From contig NC_133532.1 of assembly GCF_048544455.1 (NCBI RefSeq), positions 83,965,156 to 84,029,155 of the forward strand: 64,000 nt of DNA, in the 5' to 3' direction. Origin of the DNA: Silene latifolia (taxonomy: Eukaryota; Streptophyta; Magnoliopsida; Caryophyllales; Caryophyllaceae). The notes under the pieces are model-generated. The model did not search any database. It had not been told where the DNA came from and saw only the letters and a list, made by a program, of their open reading frames with translations. A program made the position numbers and the translations under genes. Of the stretch, positions 36,972 through 48,010 are shown one piece after another (position 1 is the stretch's first letter; every line of letters begins with the position of its first letter).

Positions 36972-37621
36972 TCCTCCCAAAAGTATTGTTTGACATCATG
37001 AAAGAACCTCTTCCTTTATTTTACGGGAATCATAATCATGTGGATGATCCCCGAAACCAAGTAGTTAACAAAATCTGTATAACAAGGAGCATTCACTATA
37101 GCAAGTGCAAACAAATGGTCATCCGCCAAGTAATCATCAATAGGTAGCTCATCCTTAAAATTCTCATTCAATAGCCTAGATAGATGATCGGCTACAACAT
37201 TCTCCACACCTTTCTTATCTCTTATCTCAATATCAAACTCTTGTAGCAATAGTATCCACCAAATCAAGGGGGGTTTTGATTCCTTTTTTATTAGCAAATG
37301 TCTCAATGCCGCATCATTGGTATGCACTATTACCTTAGAGCCCACCAAATAAGAACGGAACTTGTTCATAGCATAAATGACCGCTAGAAGCTCCTTTTCG
37401 GTCGTGGTGTAATTTGCTTGAGCTTCATCCAAAGTCTTGCTTGCATAATATATGGCATGATGTATGTCATTCTTCTTTTATCCAAGCACCGCTCCCACCG
37501 CAACATCGCTAGCATCACGCATCAACTCAAATGGTTCTCCCCAAGTAGAGGGTTGTATGATTGGAGCGGAGATAAGAGCTTTCTTCAACCTATTAAAGGC
37601 AACAAGACATTCATTAGTGAA
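36972..37621 (-). pseudogene. Athila RNase H region
   Basis: Minus-strand frame 37432-37016 reads [45 protein letters not shown] and [12 protein letters not shown], the usual end of gypsy RNase H and linker before integrase. The start of RNase H (37433-37621) is in a shifted frame. RNase H degrades the RNA template of the new cDNA. Downstream, the linker to integrase holds the MITE. Confidence 0.82.
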
Positions 37622-38645
37622 TTAAAATGGTACATCTTTACCAAGCAAGTGAGTTAATGGACGGGCAATCAAAGAAAAATCCATAATAAACCGTCGGTAA
37701 AAACCGGCATGCCCAAGAAAACACCTAATGCCTTTAACATTAGTGGGAGAGGGCAAGGTTTTGATGACTTCAACTTTAGCTTGGTCAACTTCTATACCCT
37801 TACTAGACACAACATGTCCCAAAACCACCCCGGAGGTCACTATAAAATGACACTTCTCCCAATTTAGAACAAAGTGACACTCTTGGCATTTAGTCAAGAC
37901 TTTCTCCAAGTTCGTCAAGCAATTTTCAAAAGATTTCCCACCCACCGAGAAATCATCCATAAATACTTCAATTTCATTCTCAACGAAGTCGGAGAAGATT
38001 GACATCATGCAACGTTGGAAGGTCGAAGGTGCATTACATAATCCAAACGGCATTCTTCTATAGGCATATGTGACGAAAGGACATGTGAAGGTGGTCTTTT
38101 CTTGGTCACTTGGATGGATAGGGATTTGGGAAAATCCCGAGAATCCATCTAAGAAACAAAAGAAGTCATGTTGAGCCAAACGCTCCAACATCTGGTCCAA
38201 GATAGATAATCCCGGCATCATGTAGTTTGAGAACTTCTTTTCTCACAACTTCCTTCATGTTAGGATTAAGGCGGCGTTGGGGCTCAATAGAAGATGAGCC
38301 CTCATCCTCTAAGTAAATCCGGTGGGTGCAAAAGGAAGGGTTAACACCCTTAATATCATCAATTGTGTACCCAATGACATTTCGAAATTTTCTCACAACA
38401 ACAAGCAACTTTTCAAGTTCAATGTCATTGAGTGCACTATTGACAATGATGGAGTAAGTCTCATTAGGGCCAAGAAAAACATGTCTAAGAGTAGAGGGAA
38501 GAGGTTTTAATTCCACTTGAGGAGGCATTGATCTCTCCTCAATGTTACCGTCCTTCCTTAAGCTCTCAAATTCCTTGTTTGGATATTCTACAACTGTTGA
38601 ATCCATAGCCAACGCATATTCCCGGTGCTCCTTGCAGTCCTTCAC
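37622..38645 (-). pseudogene. Athila reverse transcriptase with an internal deletion
   Basis: The N-terminal part (38645-38210) has the Athila lead-in HRIYLEDEGSSSIEPQRRLNP and EVLKLHDAGIIY, then jumps directly to the segment before the polymerase palm, LDQMLERLAQHDFFCFLDGFSGF (motif A), with a frame change at about 38211. The usual block with the VPKK and YRKLN motifs (about 60 residues) is missing. Downstream are FTCPFVTYAYRRMPFGLCNAPSTFQ and the catalytic VFMDDFSV, intact. A stop near 38687 separates it from protease. The deletion removes essential palm/finger residues, so the enzyme is dead. Confidence 0.87.
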
Positions 38646-39577
38646 TTTACCCTCAAGAAATCCTTGTAACCCCTTGTCCTCTTCAAATCATTTCATGTCA
38701 ACCCATTCTTCTACCATATCAATCATGTAGCATGATTTTGCTTCCAAAGGCTCCTTCATAGCCTTGTTCAAAGAGAACTCTACCTTATCCTCACCCACTT
38801 GAAGAGATAGCTTCCCATTTTTCACATCAATTAAGGCACCCCCTATAGCAAGGCTAGGGCGCCCTAATATGATGGGTATGTTTGAATCCTCGGGAATATC
38901 CATTACATAAAAATCACATGTAATTTTAAGTTTGCAAACCTTGAGTGGGACATCTTCCACAAGGCCAATTGGATACCTCACCGATCTATCCGCAAGTTGT
39001 AAGGAAACTCTAGTTGGTGAAAGATCAAAATCCTTCAATTTCTTGAAAATCTTGAGAGGCATGAGGCTAAGGCTTGCCCCCAAATCACATAGAGCTCTTT
39101 CTATTTGAACGGTCCCAATGGTACAAGGTATAGAGAAACTCCCCGGATCTTCAAGCTTTTGAGGTAACTCATTCATTAGAATAGCACTACATTCTTTGAA
39201 TATTTTCACCGTAGTTGAGGAATTCAATGAACTTTTGTTGGCAATCATCTCCTGCAATAATTTCCCATATGTTGGAATTTCCTTGATAGCATCAATTAAA
39301 GGCATTGTGATGCTCATTCCTTTCATCATATGCATGAACTTCCCATATTGTTGCTCAAGTTTTGATATAGCTAATCTTTGGGGAAAAGGAATTGGTGGCA
39401 CATATGTTCTCACGACTTGTTGCTTGGGTTCTTCAACAATCTTGGTAGGTTCATCAACTACCATGGGAGTTTCCACAACAACCTCTACAATATCATCTTC
39501 AACCACTTTCGGTGGTTCAACCACAACTTCCGGTTTACTACTCTTTCTTCTCTTTATGAACACCCGGTCTTCCAACT
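38646..39577 (-). pseudogene. Athila protease and end of gag
   Basis: Retropepsin-type protease. Frame up to the LINE-2 junction: RELEDRVFIKRRK continues gag, then an acidic Val/Pro linker, and the catalytic site CDLGASLSLMP with the following ILGRPSLAIGGALIDVKNG. Athila proteases commonly show DLGAS at this place. It ends at a stop near 38686, and the same frame continues into RT, so this is a nonsense change in gag-pol. The first codons of the longer frame up to 39635 come from LINE-2. Confidence 0.85.
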
Positions 39578-39688
39578 CCCTACCACTTCTCTTTTTTTTT
39601 TGATGAAATGTAAGAATTCCATTAAGATCAAACAAGGCTATTACAACCTACAATTTTTGCATACAAACAGATTTCAGAGACTGAGTCT

Positions 39689-42600
39689 CTACTTACATAA
39701 TTCAGTACTTTGCAGCCAAACCCTATCCATGCCCAGGATTCGGTTACTAAATACCCTAAGCCTCATTTTTACAACCTGATGAACTTGTTTACAAACAATA
39801 TCAGGGTGCACTAAAACCTGCTCACATCTAACAGTATTCCTTTGCTTCCAAATAAAGTAGAAGCAAGCAGTAAACGCACACATGAGCACACTCTTCTGAA
39901 CTTGAGTCCTCCTCTGCTGCCAAAACCCCTGCAAGATATCTCCACCTGGTAAAGAAACTTTACAGAGGTTTGCCATCCCCATAAGGATACGCTTACTGTA
40001 TTCACAATCTTCAAACAGGTGCTCATGAGTCTCAGTGGCACTACCACAGAGCAAACAAAGATCATCCTGACATACTCCCAGAGCAACCAGTTTCTCCTTA
40101 ACCTGCAAAGCCTTCCTAACTAGTAACCATCCCAAGAACCTATGCTTAGGCACAGTCCAAGAATGCCATATAAACTGATGCCAAGGCACAACCTGAGACC
40201 TAGCTCTTAAGAAATCATAGCCACTGCCCATAGAGTATCCTTTACTATCCAAAGACCAGGAACCATGAGAGAAGCCAGGAATAAGCTTGTCTTTAGCACG
40301 ACAAACATTCTTCCAGCTCGAACTAACATCCCCCCTGGGGTGATAATCATGCCAGCTCTGACTTTTTAAGTAAACCTGATTGATCCACTGCACCCAAAGC
40401 TTATCAGGACTACAATAAACCCACCAGACTAACTTACCCACAGCTGCCACATTCCAAACAAAACTATTTTTAATTCCCAAACCCCCGTCTTCTTTGGGAG
40501 AGCATACACTATCCCAGTTAACAAGTGGGACTCTCATGTAATCCACCTTACCATCCCACAGAAAATTCCTGCAAAGTGAGTTAATCCTCCTCAGGACTCC
40601 CTTAGGAATGATAAAAATACTCATCCAGTAATTGTACAAGGTAGTAAGAACAGAGTTCACTAGAACCAATCTTCCAGCATATGACAAGTGCCTAGTTCCA
40701 AACCTTGTAATTCTATCCATTACCTTCTCAACCAGAATCTGACTCTGAGCTTTTGTCAATCTACCAGCAGTGATAGGGACCCCCAAATACTTGAAAGGCA
40801 ACTCCCCTTCCTGAAATCCAGACACCAGCAGAATATCCCTTTTCACCCACCCTGGAACCCCTCTAAAATATGCACCTGTCTTAGAAGGGCTCATTTGCAA
40901 ACCAGATGCTCGAGAAAAGGTGGCAAAAGCTCTTAACAAAACCATAATAGAGCCCACATCCCCCTTACTAAATAATAGCAAGTCATCAGCAAACATCAAA
41001 TGAGAAAGCTTAAGCTTACCACACATAGGATGATACTTAAAGGGAATATGCTCAGTCACAAAAGCCAACACTCTACTTAGATACTCCATAGCAATGGTGA
41101 ACAATAAAGGAGACAAAGGATCCCCTTGTCTAAGCCCTTTTTTCCCCATAAAGAAACCAAAAATATCCCCATTGAGCACTAAGGAATAGCTGGCACTTCT
41201 TACACACACCATCAGCAGAGAAATAAAATGAGCAGTTAAATTTAGAGCACCCAACATTTGTTCCAGAAAATCCCAGCTAACAGAGTCATAAGCTTTCTTT
41301 AAGTCAACTTTCAGGAGGAATCTAGGAGATATTGCTTTCCTATTATACAACCTCACTATATCTTGACAAATCAGGATATTTTCCACTATGCTCCTCCCCT
41401 TGACAAACCCCCCTTGATTAACACTTATCACATCAGGCAGTACCTCAGACAATCTATTGCACAACAACTTAGAAATACATTTATAGAGCACATTGCAACA
41501 TGAGATGGGTCTGAATTGAGTGACATTCTGAGGTAAAGCACATTTAGGAACAAGAGTGATGAGTGTATGATTCACCTGCTTTAGAAGTTTTCCAGAATGG
41601 AAAAAGTCCTGAATGGCATGACAGACTGAATCCCCCACCACATCCCATGCATCCTTAAAGAAGGCACTAGAGTAGCCATCAGGGTCAGCAGCCTTGTGAC
41701 TAGGAATAGAGAACATAACCTTCTTTATCTCTTCCTTAGACACAGGAGCAAGGAGTACAGTATGGTGGTCACTAGTGCACACCTTCCCCATTTGAACAAC
41801 AGAAGAGTTAACTTTCATGACAGGATCAGAGGTTCCAAGCAATTGTTTATAAAACTCCAAAAAAGCTTCATGGATAAGTGTAGGCTCATCACAGCTCTGA
41901 CCTCTGAGATTATCAATTCGAATGACCTTATTCCTGGATTGTCTTCCTTTAATAATATTATGGAAATATTTAGTATTGTCATCACCCATATCCACCCAAA
42001 TAGCTTTAGACTTTTGAAGAAGGTAGGCAGCACAAGCCTTATCCAGGAAATGACAACTATCAAGAGCCTCCCTTTCTTGATTCAGAAGCTCAGAATTAAA
42101 AGGATCATTTCTAAGCTTATGCTGGATGAACTCCAGGTTCAAGGAAGCCCTATTTTTATTATTGACCATATCATCAAAATTCTCCTTATTGAGCTGCTTT
42201 AGAGACCATTTAAGGGCCTTTAACTTCCTTACAACTTGGAACATAAGAGTACCATGCACAACCTGACTCCAAGTATGTTGCACACAGTCCTTAAATTCCA
42301 CAGCCTGGCTCCACATATTATAATATTTAAAAGCCCTCTTAGTTTTCTCCTTATCAAACTGAGCTTGAACAACACAAGGAGTATGGTCAAAGACCCCTTC
42401 AGAATAAAAATGAGCATAAACAAGAGGGTTATCTTTCAACCAAGCATCATTCACCATCATTCTATCAAGCCTACTAAAAACCCTTGAGGCAGGCTCCTGT
42501 TTGTTTGTCCAAGTATAGTAAGAACCAATTGCAGAACAATCAGCCACCCCACACTCATTGACACACCTCTGAAAATCATCCATTTCCTCAAAAGTAGATT

Positions 42601-43063
42601 GACCACCCAACCTTTCAGACGGGACCAAAACAGTATTAAAGTCTCCACAAATGACCCATGGACCTTTATACCTCCTATTAAAAGCACTAAGTTTAGCCCA
42701 AAGAGCTTTCCTTTCATGCATATCATTGAAAGCATAAATCATGGTTACATAAAACTTATACTTAGTACTCAAATCCTCAGCCTCCATGTGAATAAACTGA
42801 GCTCCATACTCCAAAAAATTAACACTATACATAGAGGGATTCCACATTACCCAAATACGCCCTCCCTTATGGTAAACAGTATTAGTAGAAAGGCTCCAAT
42901 TTGCACAGATATTCATTCTGATACTATTTAGAGACAAAGGTTTGACCTTTGTCTCAAGGAGACCAAATAAACCAACCTTATGATGATGGAGAAACCATTT
43001 AATAGCATGTTGTTCAGTTGGACTATTTAATCCCCTAATATTCCAAAAACCAAAATTATGCAT
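39689..43063 (-). CDS. LINE-2 ORF2: endonuclease / reverse transcriptase
   Basis: About 1124 aa from Met 43063 (frame open from 43093). It nicks target DNA and reverse transcribes the LINE RNA at the nick. N-terminal EEP endonuclease: WNIRGLN, LLETKV, VICGDFNTVL (about residue 140), SRLDRMMVN and FDHTP, all expected catalytic positions. Then a linker helix, and RT: KAADPDGYSSAFFK, FRPISCCNVLYK, LKKAYDSVSWDF, GLRQGDPLSPLLF and catalytic HLMFADDLLLF (about residue 690). The C-terminus has the zf-RVT-like segment PKHRFLGWLLVRKAL and Cys/His pairs (CLLCG, HEHLFEDC). Start choice: Met 43063 gives an 8-base overlap with ORF1, matching LINE-1; Met 43093 would overlap further. Confidence 0.95.
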   Translation of the reverse strand: MHNFGFWNIRGLNSPTEQHAIKWFLHHHKVGLFGLLETKVKPLSLNSIRMNICANWSLSTNTVYHKGGRIWVMWNPSMYSVNFLEYGAQFIHMEAEDLSTKYKFYVTMIYAFNDMHERKALWAKLSAFNRRYKGPWVICGDFNTVLVPSERLGGQSTFEEMDDFQRCVNECGVADCSAIGSYYTWTNKQEPASRVFSRLDRMMVNDAWLKDNPLVYAHFYSEGVFDHTPCVVQAQFDKEKTKRAFKYYNMWSQAVEFKDCVQHTWSQVVHGTLMFQVVRKLKALKWSLKQLNKENFDDMVNNKNRASLNLEFIQHKLRNDPFNSELLNQEREALDSCHFLDKACAAYLLQKSKAIWVDMGDDNTKYFHNIIKGRQSRNKVIRIDNLRGQSCDEPTLIHEAFLEFYKQLLGTSDPVMKVNSSVVQMGKVCTSDHHTVLLAPVSKEEIKKVMFSIPSHKAADPDGYSSAFFKDAWDVVGDSVCHAIQDFFHSGKLLKQVNHTLITLVPKCALPQNVTQFRPISCCNVLYKCISKLLCNRLSEVLPDVISVNQGGFVKGRSIVENILICQDIVRLYNRKAISPRFLLKVDLKKAYDSVSWDFLEQMLGALNLTAHFISLLMVCVRSASYSLVLNGDIFGFFMGKKGLRQGDPLSPLLFTIAMEYLSRVLAFVTEHIPFKYHPMCGKLKLSHLMFADDLLLFSKGDVGSIMVLLRAFATFSRASGLQMSPSKTGAYFRGVPGWVKRDILLVSGFQEGELPFKYLGVPITAGRLTKAQSQILVEKVMDRITRFGTRHLSYAGRLVLVNSVLTTLYNYWMSIFIIPKGVLRRINSLCRNFLWDGKVDYMRVPLVNWDSVCSPKEDGGLGIKNSFVWNVAAVGKLVWWVYCSPDKLWVQWINQVYLKSQSWHDYHPRGDVSSSWKNVCRAKDKLIPGFSHGSWSLDSKGYSMGSGYDFLRARSQVVPWHQFIWHSWTVPKHRFLGWLLVRKALQVKEKLVALGVCQDDLCLLCGSATETHEHLFEDCEYSKRILMGMANLCKVSLPGGDILQGFWQQRRTQVQKSVLMCAFTACFYFIWKQRNTVRCEQVLVHPDIVCKQVHQVVKMRLRVFSNRILGMDRVWLQSTELCK

Positions 43064-44360
43064 TACCCCCAGAAGGAGGTAACACACTACCAATTACACC
43101 AATTCCAGCTTTAGGAGTCATATTATTCAGGGACTCAAAAAGGTTAGAATTACCCAACTTTCCAGAGCTCTGCCCACGGTCTATCAGCTCCTGCCTACTG
43201 AATCTGATAATTCTCTTAGCAGGGGTATCCGCCATATGATACTTCCCATTTCTAGCCCAAGTCACTTGAAATTGATTTGGTTTTTCTACTGGGGTAGTCA
43301 AGATATCACCAGAGGGGTTCTCCAGGGGTCCCTCCTGAATTGGTACAGGCTGGGACACTACAGGAACAGCCACAGGAGTAATAGTCTTCCTTTGATGTGC
43401 CTTAGGTCTCCACTGTTTTTGCCCCTCCTGAGATTCCTTCTTCTTCTGAGTCTGTGGTTGAGTAGATTTCCTGCAAGTAGCAGACTCATGCCCCACCTCT
43501 TGACATTTTTTACAAAGGATAGGCTTCCATTCACATTCTACCTTCACATTGACCACAAACCCGTCCTCATCCAGAAATTTAACAGAAGCAGGGATAGGCT
43601 TACCAAACGGAACTTCAATCATAACACGTGCAAACCCAAGGCGCGTTTTATCCTTAGTTGCAGCATCACATTGAACAAATTTTCCCAACAAACCAGCGAG
43701 TTTAGGTAAACACTTACCCCAGAATTTCAGAGGAAGATGCATAAACCTGACCCAAACTGGAACTTCCTTGACATCTGCCTTCACCAACTCCACATCCGCA
43801 CTCCAAGGTCTGACAATAAGGGGTTTATTGTCAAACAAGAAGTGCCCTTGTTGCAAGACTCTATCTTTAGCCTGACCAGAGGTGAATCGGACCAGAAAGA
43901 CCCCATTCGGGAGGAAGGACACCTTATCAATCGGCAAATGCGCCCATATCCTCCTAATGAAGCCATCCACCACTTCCACAGGCGGATTAGCACCTAGTAC
44001 AAAGCAGTAGACCGAATTCTTCCAATACTCAAGCTCCTCCTTAACATCTTCTTCAGTAAACTGCAGTAGTTCAGTAGGCTCTTCGGCAATCACCGTCAAC
44101 GGGCTCTTACCCTTTCTCCTTCTCTGAACTACCCAATTCTGCTCTTCAGGAACAATGGAATCCAAATCGTAGGGAGCAATTCCCACTACTTCATTAACAC
44201 TCTTAGTTTTCCCCACATCAGCACTTCCAGGTCCCCCTACCACCTCAGGAGCAACCGTAGAAGACGATGGAGTATTATTGGACGATGAAACGTGTTTTGA
44301 ATTTTTATTAACAGAGATCAGAGGAGGAAACTGTTCTACGCTAGAACAATCGATTGACAT
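43056..44360 (-). CDS. LINE-2 ORF1: DUF4283-like / CCHC nucleic-acid binding protein
   Basis: 434 aa, open and complete. The N-terminus is Ser/Pro-rich and acidic. A DUF4283-like domain spans roughly residues 110-260 (LEYWKNSVYCFVLG, NGVFLVRFTSGQAKDRVLQ, VPVWVRFMHLPLKFWG, LGFARVMIEV). A zinc knuckle follows, CKKCQEVGHESATC, matching C-x2-C-x4-H-x4-C, with a basic Gln/Lys-rich tail. Family members bind the LINE RNA. Its stop (43058-43056) lies inside the ORF2 start, ATGCATAA. All Cys/His ligands are present, unlike LINE-1 ORF1. Confidence 0.94.
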   Translation of the reverse strand: MSIDCSSVEQFPPLISVNKNSKHVSSSNNTPSSSTVAPEVVGGPGSADVGKTKSVNEVVGIAPYDLDSIVPEEQNWVVQRRRKGKSPLTVIAEEPTELLQFTEEDVKEELEYWKNSVYCFVLGANPPVEVVDGFIRRIWAHLPIDKVSFLPNGVFLVRFTSGQAKDRVLQQGHFLFDNKPLIVRPWSADVELVKADVKEVPVWVRFMHLPLKFWGKCLPKLAGLLGKFVQCDAATKDKTRLGFARVMIEVPFGKPIPASVKFLDEDGFVVNVKVECEWKPILCKKCQEVGHESATCRKSTQPQTQKKKESQEGQKQWRPKAHQRKTITPVAVPVVSQPVPIQEGPLENPSGDILTTPVEKPNQFQVTWARNGKYHMADTPAKRIIRFSRQELIDRGQSSGKLGNSNLFESLNNMTPKAGIGVIGSVLPPSGGNA

Positions 44361-44507
44361 TTTTAGGGTTTTGTTAGGGTTTATCTATTTTTTTGGGTTT
44401 TCTGAAAAGCTCTCTATTCTCTCTCTATCTCTTCATTTTTTTTAGAAGAAAGATGATACAAAGTAATGTTAAAAGTAAAGTTATTGAGAAATCCCCTACC
44501 ACTTCTC

Positions 44508-44837
44508 AAATGTATAGAATTAGTGGTCTTTGGGTTTTCCTCGGTTTTACCCGAAAACCTACCATTTGAGGCTTGCAATTTAATCATTTGACAAGCCAAT
44601 TGAAAGATTTGATTATCCGTCATTCGTTAAGAAGCTTGCATTTGAGTCTTTAGTTGGTTGATAGAAGACGTGGTCTCCTCTTGTTTTTGGTTAGAGTGAG
44701 CAATGAATTGGGTTTGAGTATTCATCATTTGCTCCATCATGAGCTCCATATTTGACTTAGGTTGAGTGGATTGTTGGAATGGTTGTTGAGGGGCTTGTTG
44801 GAAGGGTTGTTGTGTAGGTTGGTTGAGTGGTTGAAAC
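44508..44837 (-). pseudogene. Athila gag, C-terminal part
   Basis: Two minus-strand segments: 44837-44627 reads a Gln/Pro-rich linker (QPTQQPFQQAPQQPFQQ) then ELMMEQMMNTQTQFIAH, and 44623-44508 reads NQIFQLACQMIK and NSIHLRSGR, the conserved end of Athila gag. One stop (44624-44626) separates them. The Tekay LTR cuts it at 44838, so the gag core, 5' UTR and 5' LTR are not visible here. Confidence 0.8.
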
Positions 44838-46094
44838 TGTAACAACCCCCTCATACCAAGGTACCTTACCAAGGACTACCCTAGCATGAAAGACTGTTAC
44901 CATCTCGGTTGCCCGAGGTTAGTATATCAAAGTTAACAATCCAAAACACATTTATTAAAGTGCAACTAAGTTTAACGATTACATGTTTCCAAAAACCAAA
45001 CCAAGTACCACTGTGAAATGTCTAACAACTACAAAGAATGCAAACTAAGTCTCTTGACGGCGGAAGCTAGACTCGAGTGATGACTCCCCATAACCGTCCC
45101 GTAGCTAAAGAACTGCATAATCACAGATTTTATAAAACAACAACGGGGTCAGTTACTGAATAATCAAAGTAAGACAAGTACAAAAGGCAACCAGCTGATC
45201 ATCATCCTCCTCTGGTCTCCCGATCTCAAACAGTAACCGACTACACACCAAAGTGCGTAGCCCTGCCAGATTACCCATCGCAACAGGTAATCCTCGCCGC
45301 TAGTGGGGGACCGCAACCAATCCCCACCTAAGCCCCGCTCATCAACGAGCAATATCCCTGTCCCTTAATGTGCACATCCCCTCCCGTGGCGGGTTCCACG
45401 GAGGGCGAACTAGGGTGTGAAGCCACTCCCGCAAGTGACTCCACCACAATCATCACAGCACCAACACCATCACCACACCAACACTACAACAATGATCAGC
45501 AGACAAACAATCGTACGCAAAACAACACAATCTCAAATCAATTAAACAGGAACTGAGTAGGGAAACCCTACCTTAGCACAACTGCAAGAGACACAAGCAA
45601 GGCAATCTAGAATGGCTCCTCTACGAAGTCCCCACCTAACACAATCACATAAACAACAATCACCATATGCAAAACCCCCTTTTTCACAATTCATAATTCA
45701 AGCCAAACCCTAAAAGATTAATCAAAGAATTAGGGGAAAACAAGGACTTACCGACGATAGAACAAAAGATGAAGGAACTTGCTAACAATCACACACACTA
45801 GGGAGAGATTTGGAAAGGATTAGAGCGTCGTTGAGTGTTTAGGTTTTGTAAAAATGTAATTAGAAACTGATTAACATCATCTCCAAATCAAACTGCGGAA
45901 ATAACACCCGTCAGACCGGATACTCGATCGAGTATAGAGTATACTCGACCGAGTACCCTCTACTCGGTCGAGTATTCCACATACTCGGCCAAGTAGTCCT
46001 GGGCAGTAGCCATTCCAGGATATATGACACCCCTTACTCGACCAAGTAGGCCATATTCGGCCGAGTACGGGCTTAGGAAATCCGTAGTATTATA
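44838..46094 (-). repeat. Tekay 3' LTR
   Basis: Begins TGTAACAACCCC and ends near TATTATA (expected TTACA, changed), so the right end is approximate. It shares a collinear block with the LARD LTR (gtgggggaccgc..ccac.taagccccgctcatc and the cggGTTCCAC region). CTCGATCGAG-type repeats lie at 45920-46069. Confidence 0.85.
45920..46069. repeat. CTCGATCGAG-type cluster in Tekay LTR
   Basis: One exact core (45923-45932) and about six variants, mostly CTCGaCCGAG, CTCGGTCGAG or CTCGGCCaAG, spaced about 19-25 bases in the first part. Confidence 0.88.
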
Positions 46095-46307
46095 CTCTTC
46101 TCTCCTTAAAAAGAACTTCGTCCTCGAAGTTCACACTATACACATAAAACCAGACCGACACAACCCACAAAACTTCCAGCATATAAGACAAAACACCCAA
46201 CAAGACACCCAAAACTAGCTAAACTAACACAAAACATCACTAACCCGACTCAAACTAACTCAAAAACAAACATGCGACCATCTCCTACCCCCCTAAAAAG
46301 ACAACGG
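46095..46307 (-). promoter_or_regulatory. Tekay PPT region and palindrome
   Basis: A pyrimidine run (tcttctctcctt, 46096-46107) gives the purine tract on the element strand. The palindrome GAACTTCG-tcct-CGAAGTTC is at 46113-46132, as in the LARD. The rest to 46307 is short 3' untranslated sequence. Confidence 0.75.
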
Positions 46308-47966
46308 TTACGTCCCCGTAACCAAACATACCCGATCAGAAAGGTTAGGAAAACGTTCTCGCATAGCCTCCTCGGGTTCCCATGTGGCCTCTTCCATATT
46401 ATGATTAGAATAAAGCATCTTGAGTAAAACGGTCTCACCACTCCTTGTCTTGCGTACTTTGCGGTCTAATATCTCTTTAGGAACCTCGGCATAAGATAAG
46501 GACTCATCAAGTTCGATGTTCTCAACCTCAAGCACATGTGACGGGTCACTCACATACCTCCGGAGCTGTAAAACATGAAAGACGTTATGGACTCGGTCCA
46601 AAGCTGGTGGTAAAGCTAACATGTAGGCCACCTCACCTACACGATCCAAAATCTCATATGGACCGATAACCTTCTGGCTCAACTTACCCTTCTTCCCAAA
46701 CCTCATCACTCCTCGCATTGGTGACACTTTCAAAAGGACTTTGTCACCCACTGTGAACTCGATGTCCTTGCGATGCAAGTCGGCATAACTCTTCTGACGA
46801 TCCTCAGCTGCTTTCATCTTTTGACGAATTAGCCGAACTTGTTCAACCATATCCTGCACCATCTGTGGCCCTAAAACCACTGCCTCTGAACTGTCATCCC
46901 AACAAACTAGACTTCGGCACTTCCTGCCATATAAAGCCTCGAAAGGTGCCATCCCGATACTAGTATGGTAGCTGTTGTTGTACGAAAACTCGGTCAAATC
47001 CAGTCTGTCCTCCCAACTTACCCCGAACTCCATGGCACAAGCTCTTAACATATCCTCCAAGGTCTTGATAGTTCTCTCTGTCTGACCATCTGTTGCAGGA
47101 TGAAAAGCTGTACTCATCTTTAAAGTCGTACCCATCAATTCCTGCAATTCTTGCCAAAACTTTGATATAAACCTCGCATCTCGATCTGACACTATATCCT
47201 TAGGTATACCATGTAACCGGACCACATGTTTCCTGTAACTCAAGGCTAGCTGTATCTTAGTCCAGGTATCCTTCATAGGAACGAAGTGAGCTGACTTTGT
47301 TAACCGGTCGACGATCACCCAAATCATATTGTTACCTTGCTGTGTTCTTGGTAACCCCACGATGAAGTCCATATAGATCGACTCCCACTTCCACTCAGGT
47401 ACCTCAAGAGATTGGATCTTACCTTGTGGTCTCTGCTGCTCATCCTTAACCCTCTGGCAGGTCAAACATCTAGCCACGAACTCAGCCACATCTCTCTTCA
47501 TATTAGGCCACCAAAAAGTCTTCTTGAGGTCTTTATAAAGCTTGTCACCTCCTGGGTGAACCGAATAAGGAGTGCAATGAGCCTGTGTCATGATAACTCT
47601 CCTCAAGTCTGCATCATCATGAACACACCATCGCCCATCAAAACGAATACTCTCATCTGTGTAGATAGAAAACCTGGAAAATGTGCCACTCTCCACCCTA
47701 GACTTCCATTCTTGGATCTTAGGATCAAGATCTTGTTTTCTCTTGATATTCTCATACAAATCCGGCTCGATCGTCAAATCCCCGATGGTATCCCCTTTCC
47801 GAATCATATGGATCCCCATCTTAGACATCTCACCCCTCAGCTTTAGCAAAGACATCACTGTACACAGCGAATGGACACTCTTTCTACTCAAAGCATCTAC
47901 ACCCATGGTAGCCTTACCCTCGTGACAGATGATCTCCATGTCATAGTCCTTGATCAGCTCCATCAA
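46308..47966 (-). pseudogene. Tekay integrase with C-terminal chromodomain
   Basis: A 552-codon open frame covering the end of RNase H and a full integrase. RNase H tail/linker: EIICHEGKATMGVDALSRK. Zinc finger: HCTPYSVHPGG...CLTCQRVK, all four ligands. Catalytic core: IYMDFIVGLP (Asp), IVSDRDARF (Asp) and HPATDGQTERTIKTLE (Glu). C-terminal GPYEILDRVG...HNVFHVLQLRRY motif, then the chromodomain ILDRKVRKTR...LKMLYSNHNMEEATWEPEEAM, which in chromoviruses directs insertion to marked chromatin. This part looks functional, but the frame upstream is broken (missing bases near 48025, a stop near 47968), so it could not be made as part of a polyprotein. Confidence 0.93.
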
Positions 47967-48010
47967 TCGTCTCTATCGCATGTTAAGCTCTCTTTGAGTG
48001 TAGATATATT

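Larger units (their letters stand above)
39592..44493 (-). mobile_element. LINE-2: full-length, apparently intact L1-type LINE
   Basis: 4902 bp on the minus strand with a perfect 14-bp duplication ccctaccacttctc at 39578-39591 and 44494-44507 and a 10-base poly(A) (39592-39601 as T). It has a 5' UTR of about 130 bases, ORF1, ORF2 and a short 3' UTR, with no stop or frameshift in either ORF. It interrupts Athila gag-pol: removing it joins HLRSGR to ELEDRV in frame. Confidence 0.96.
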
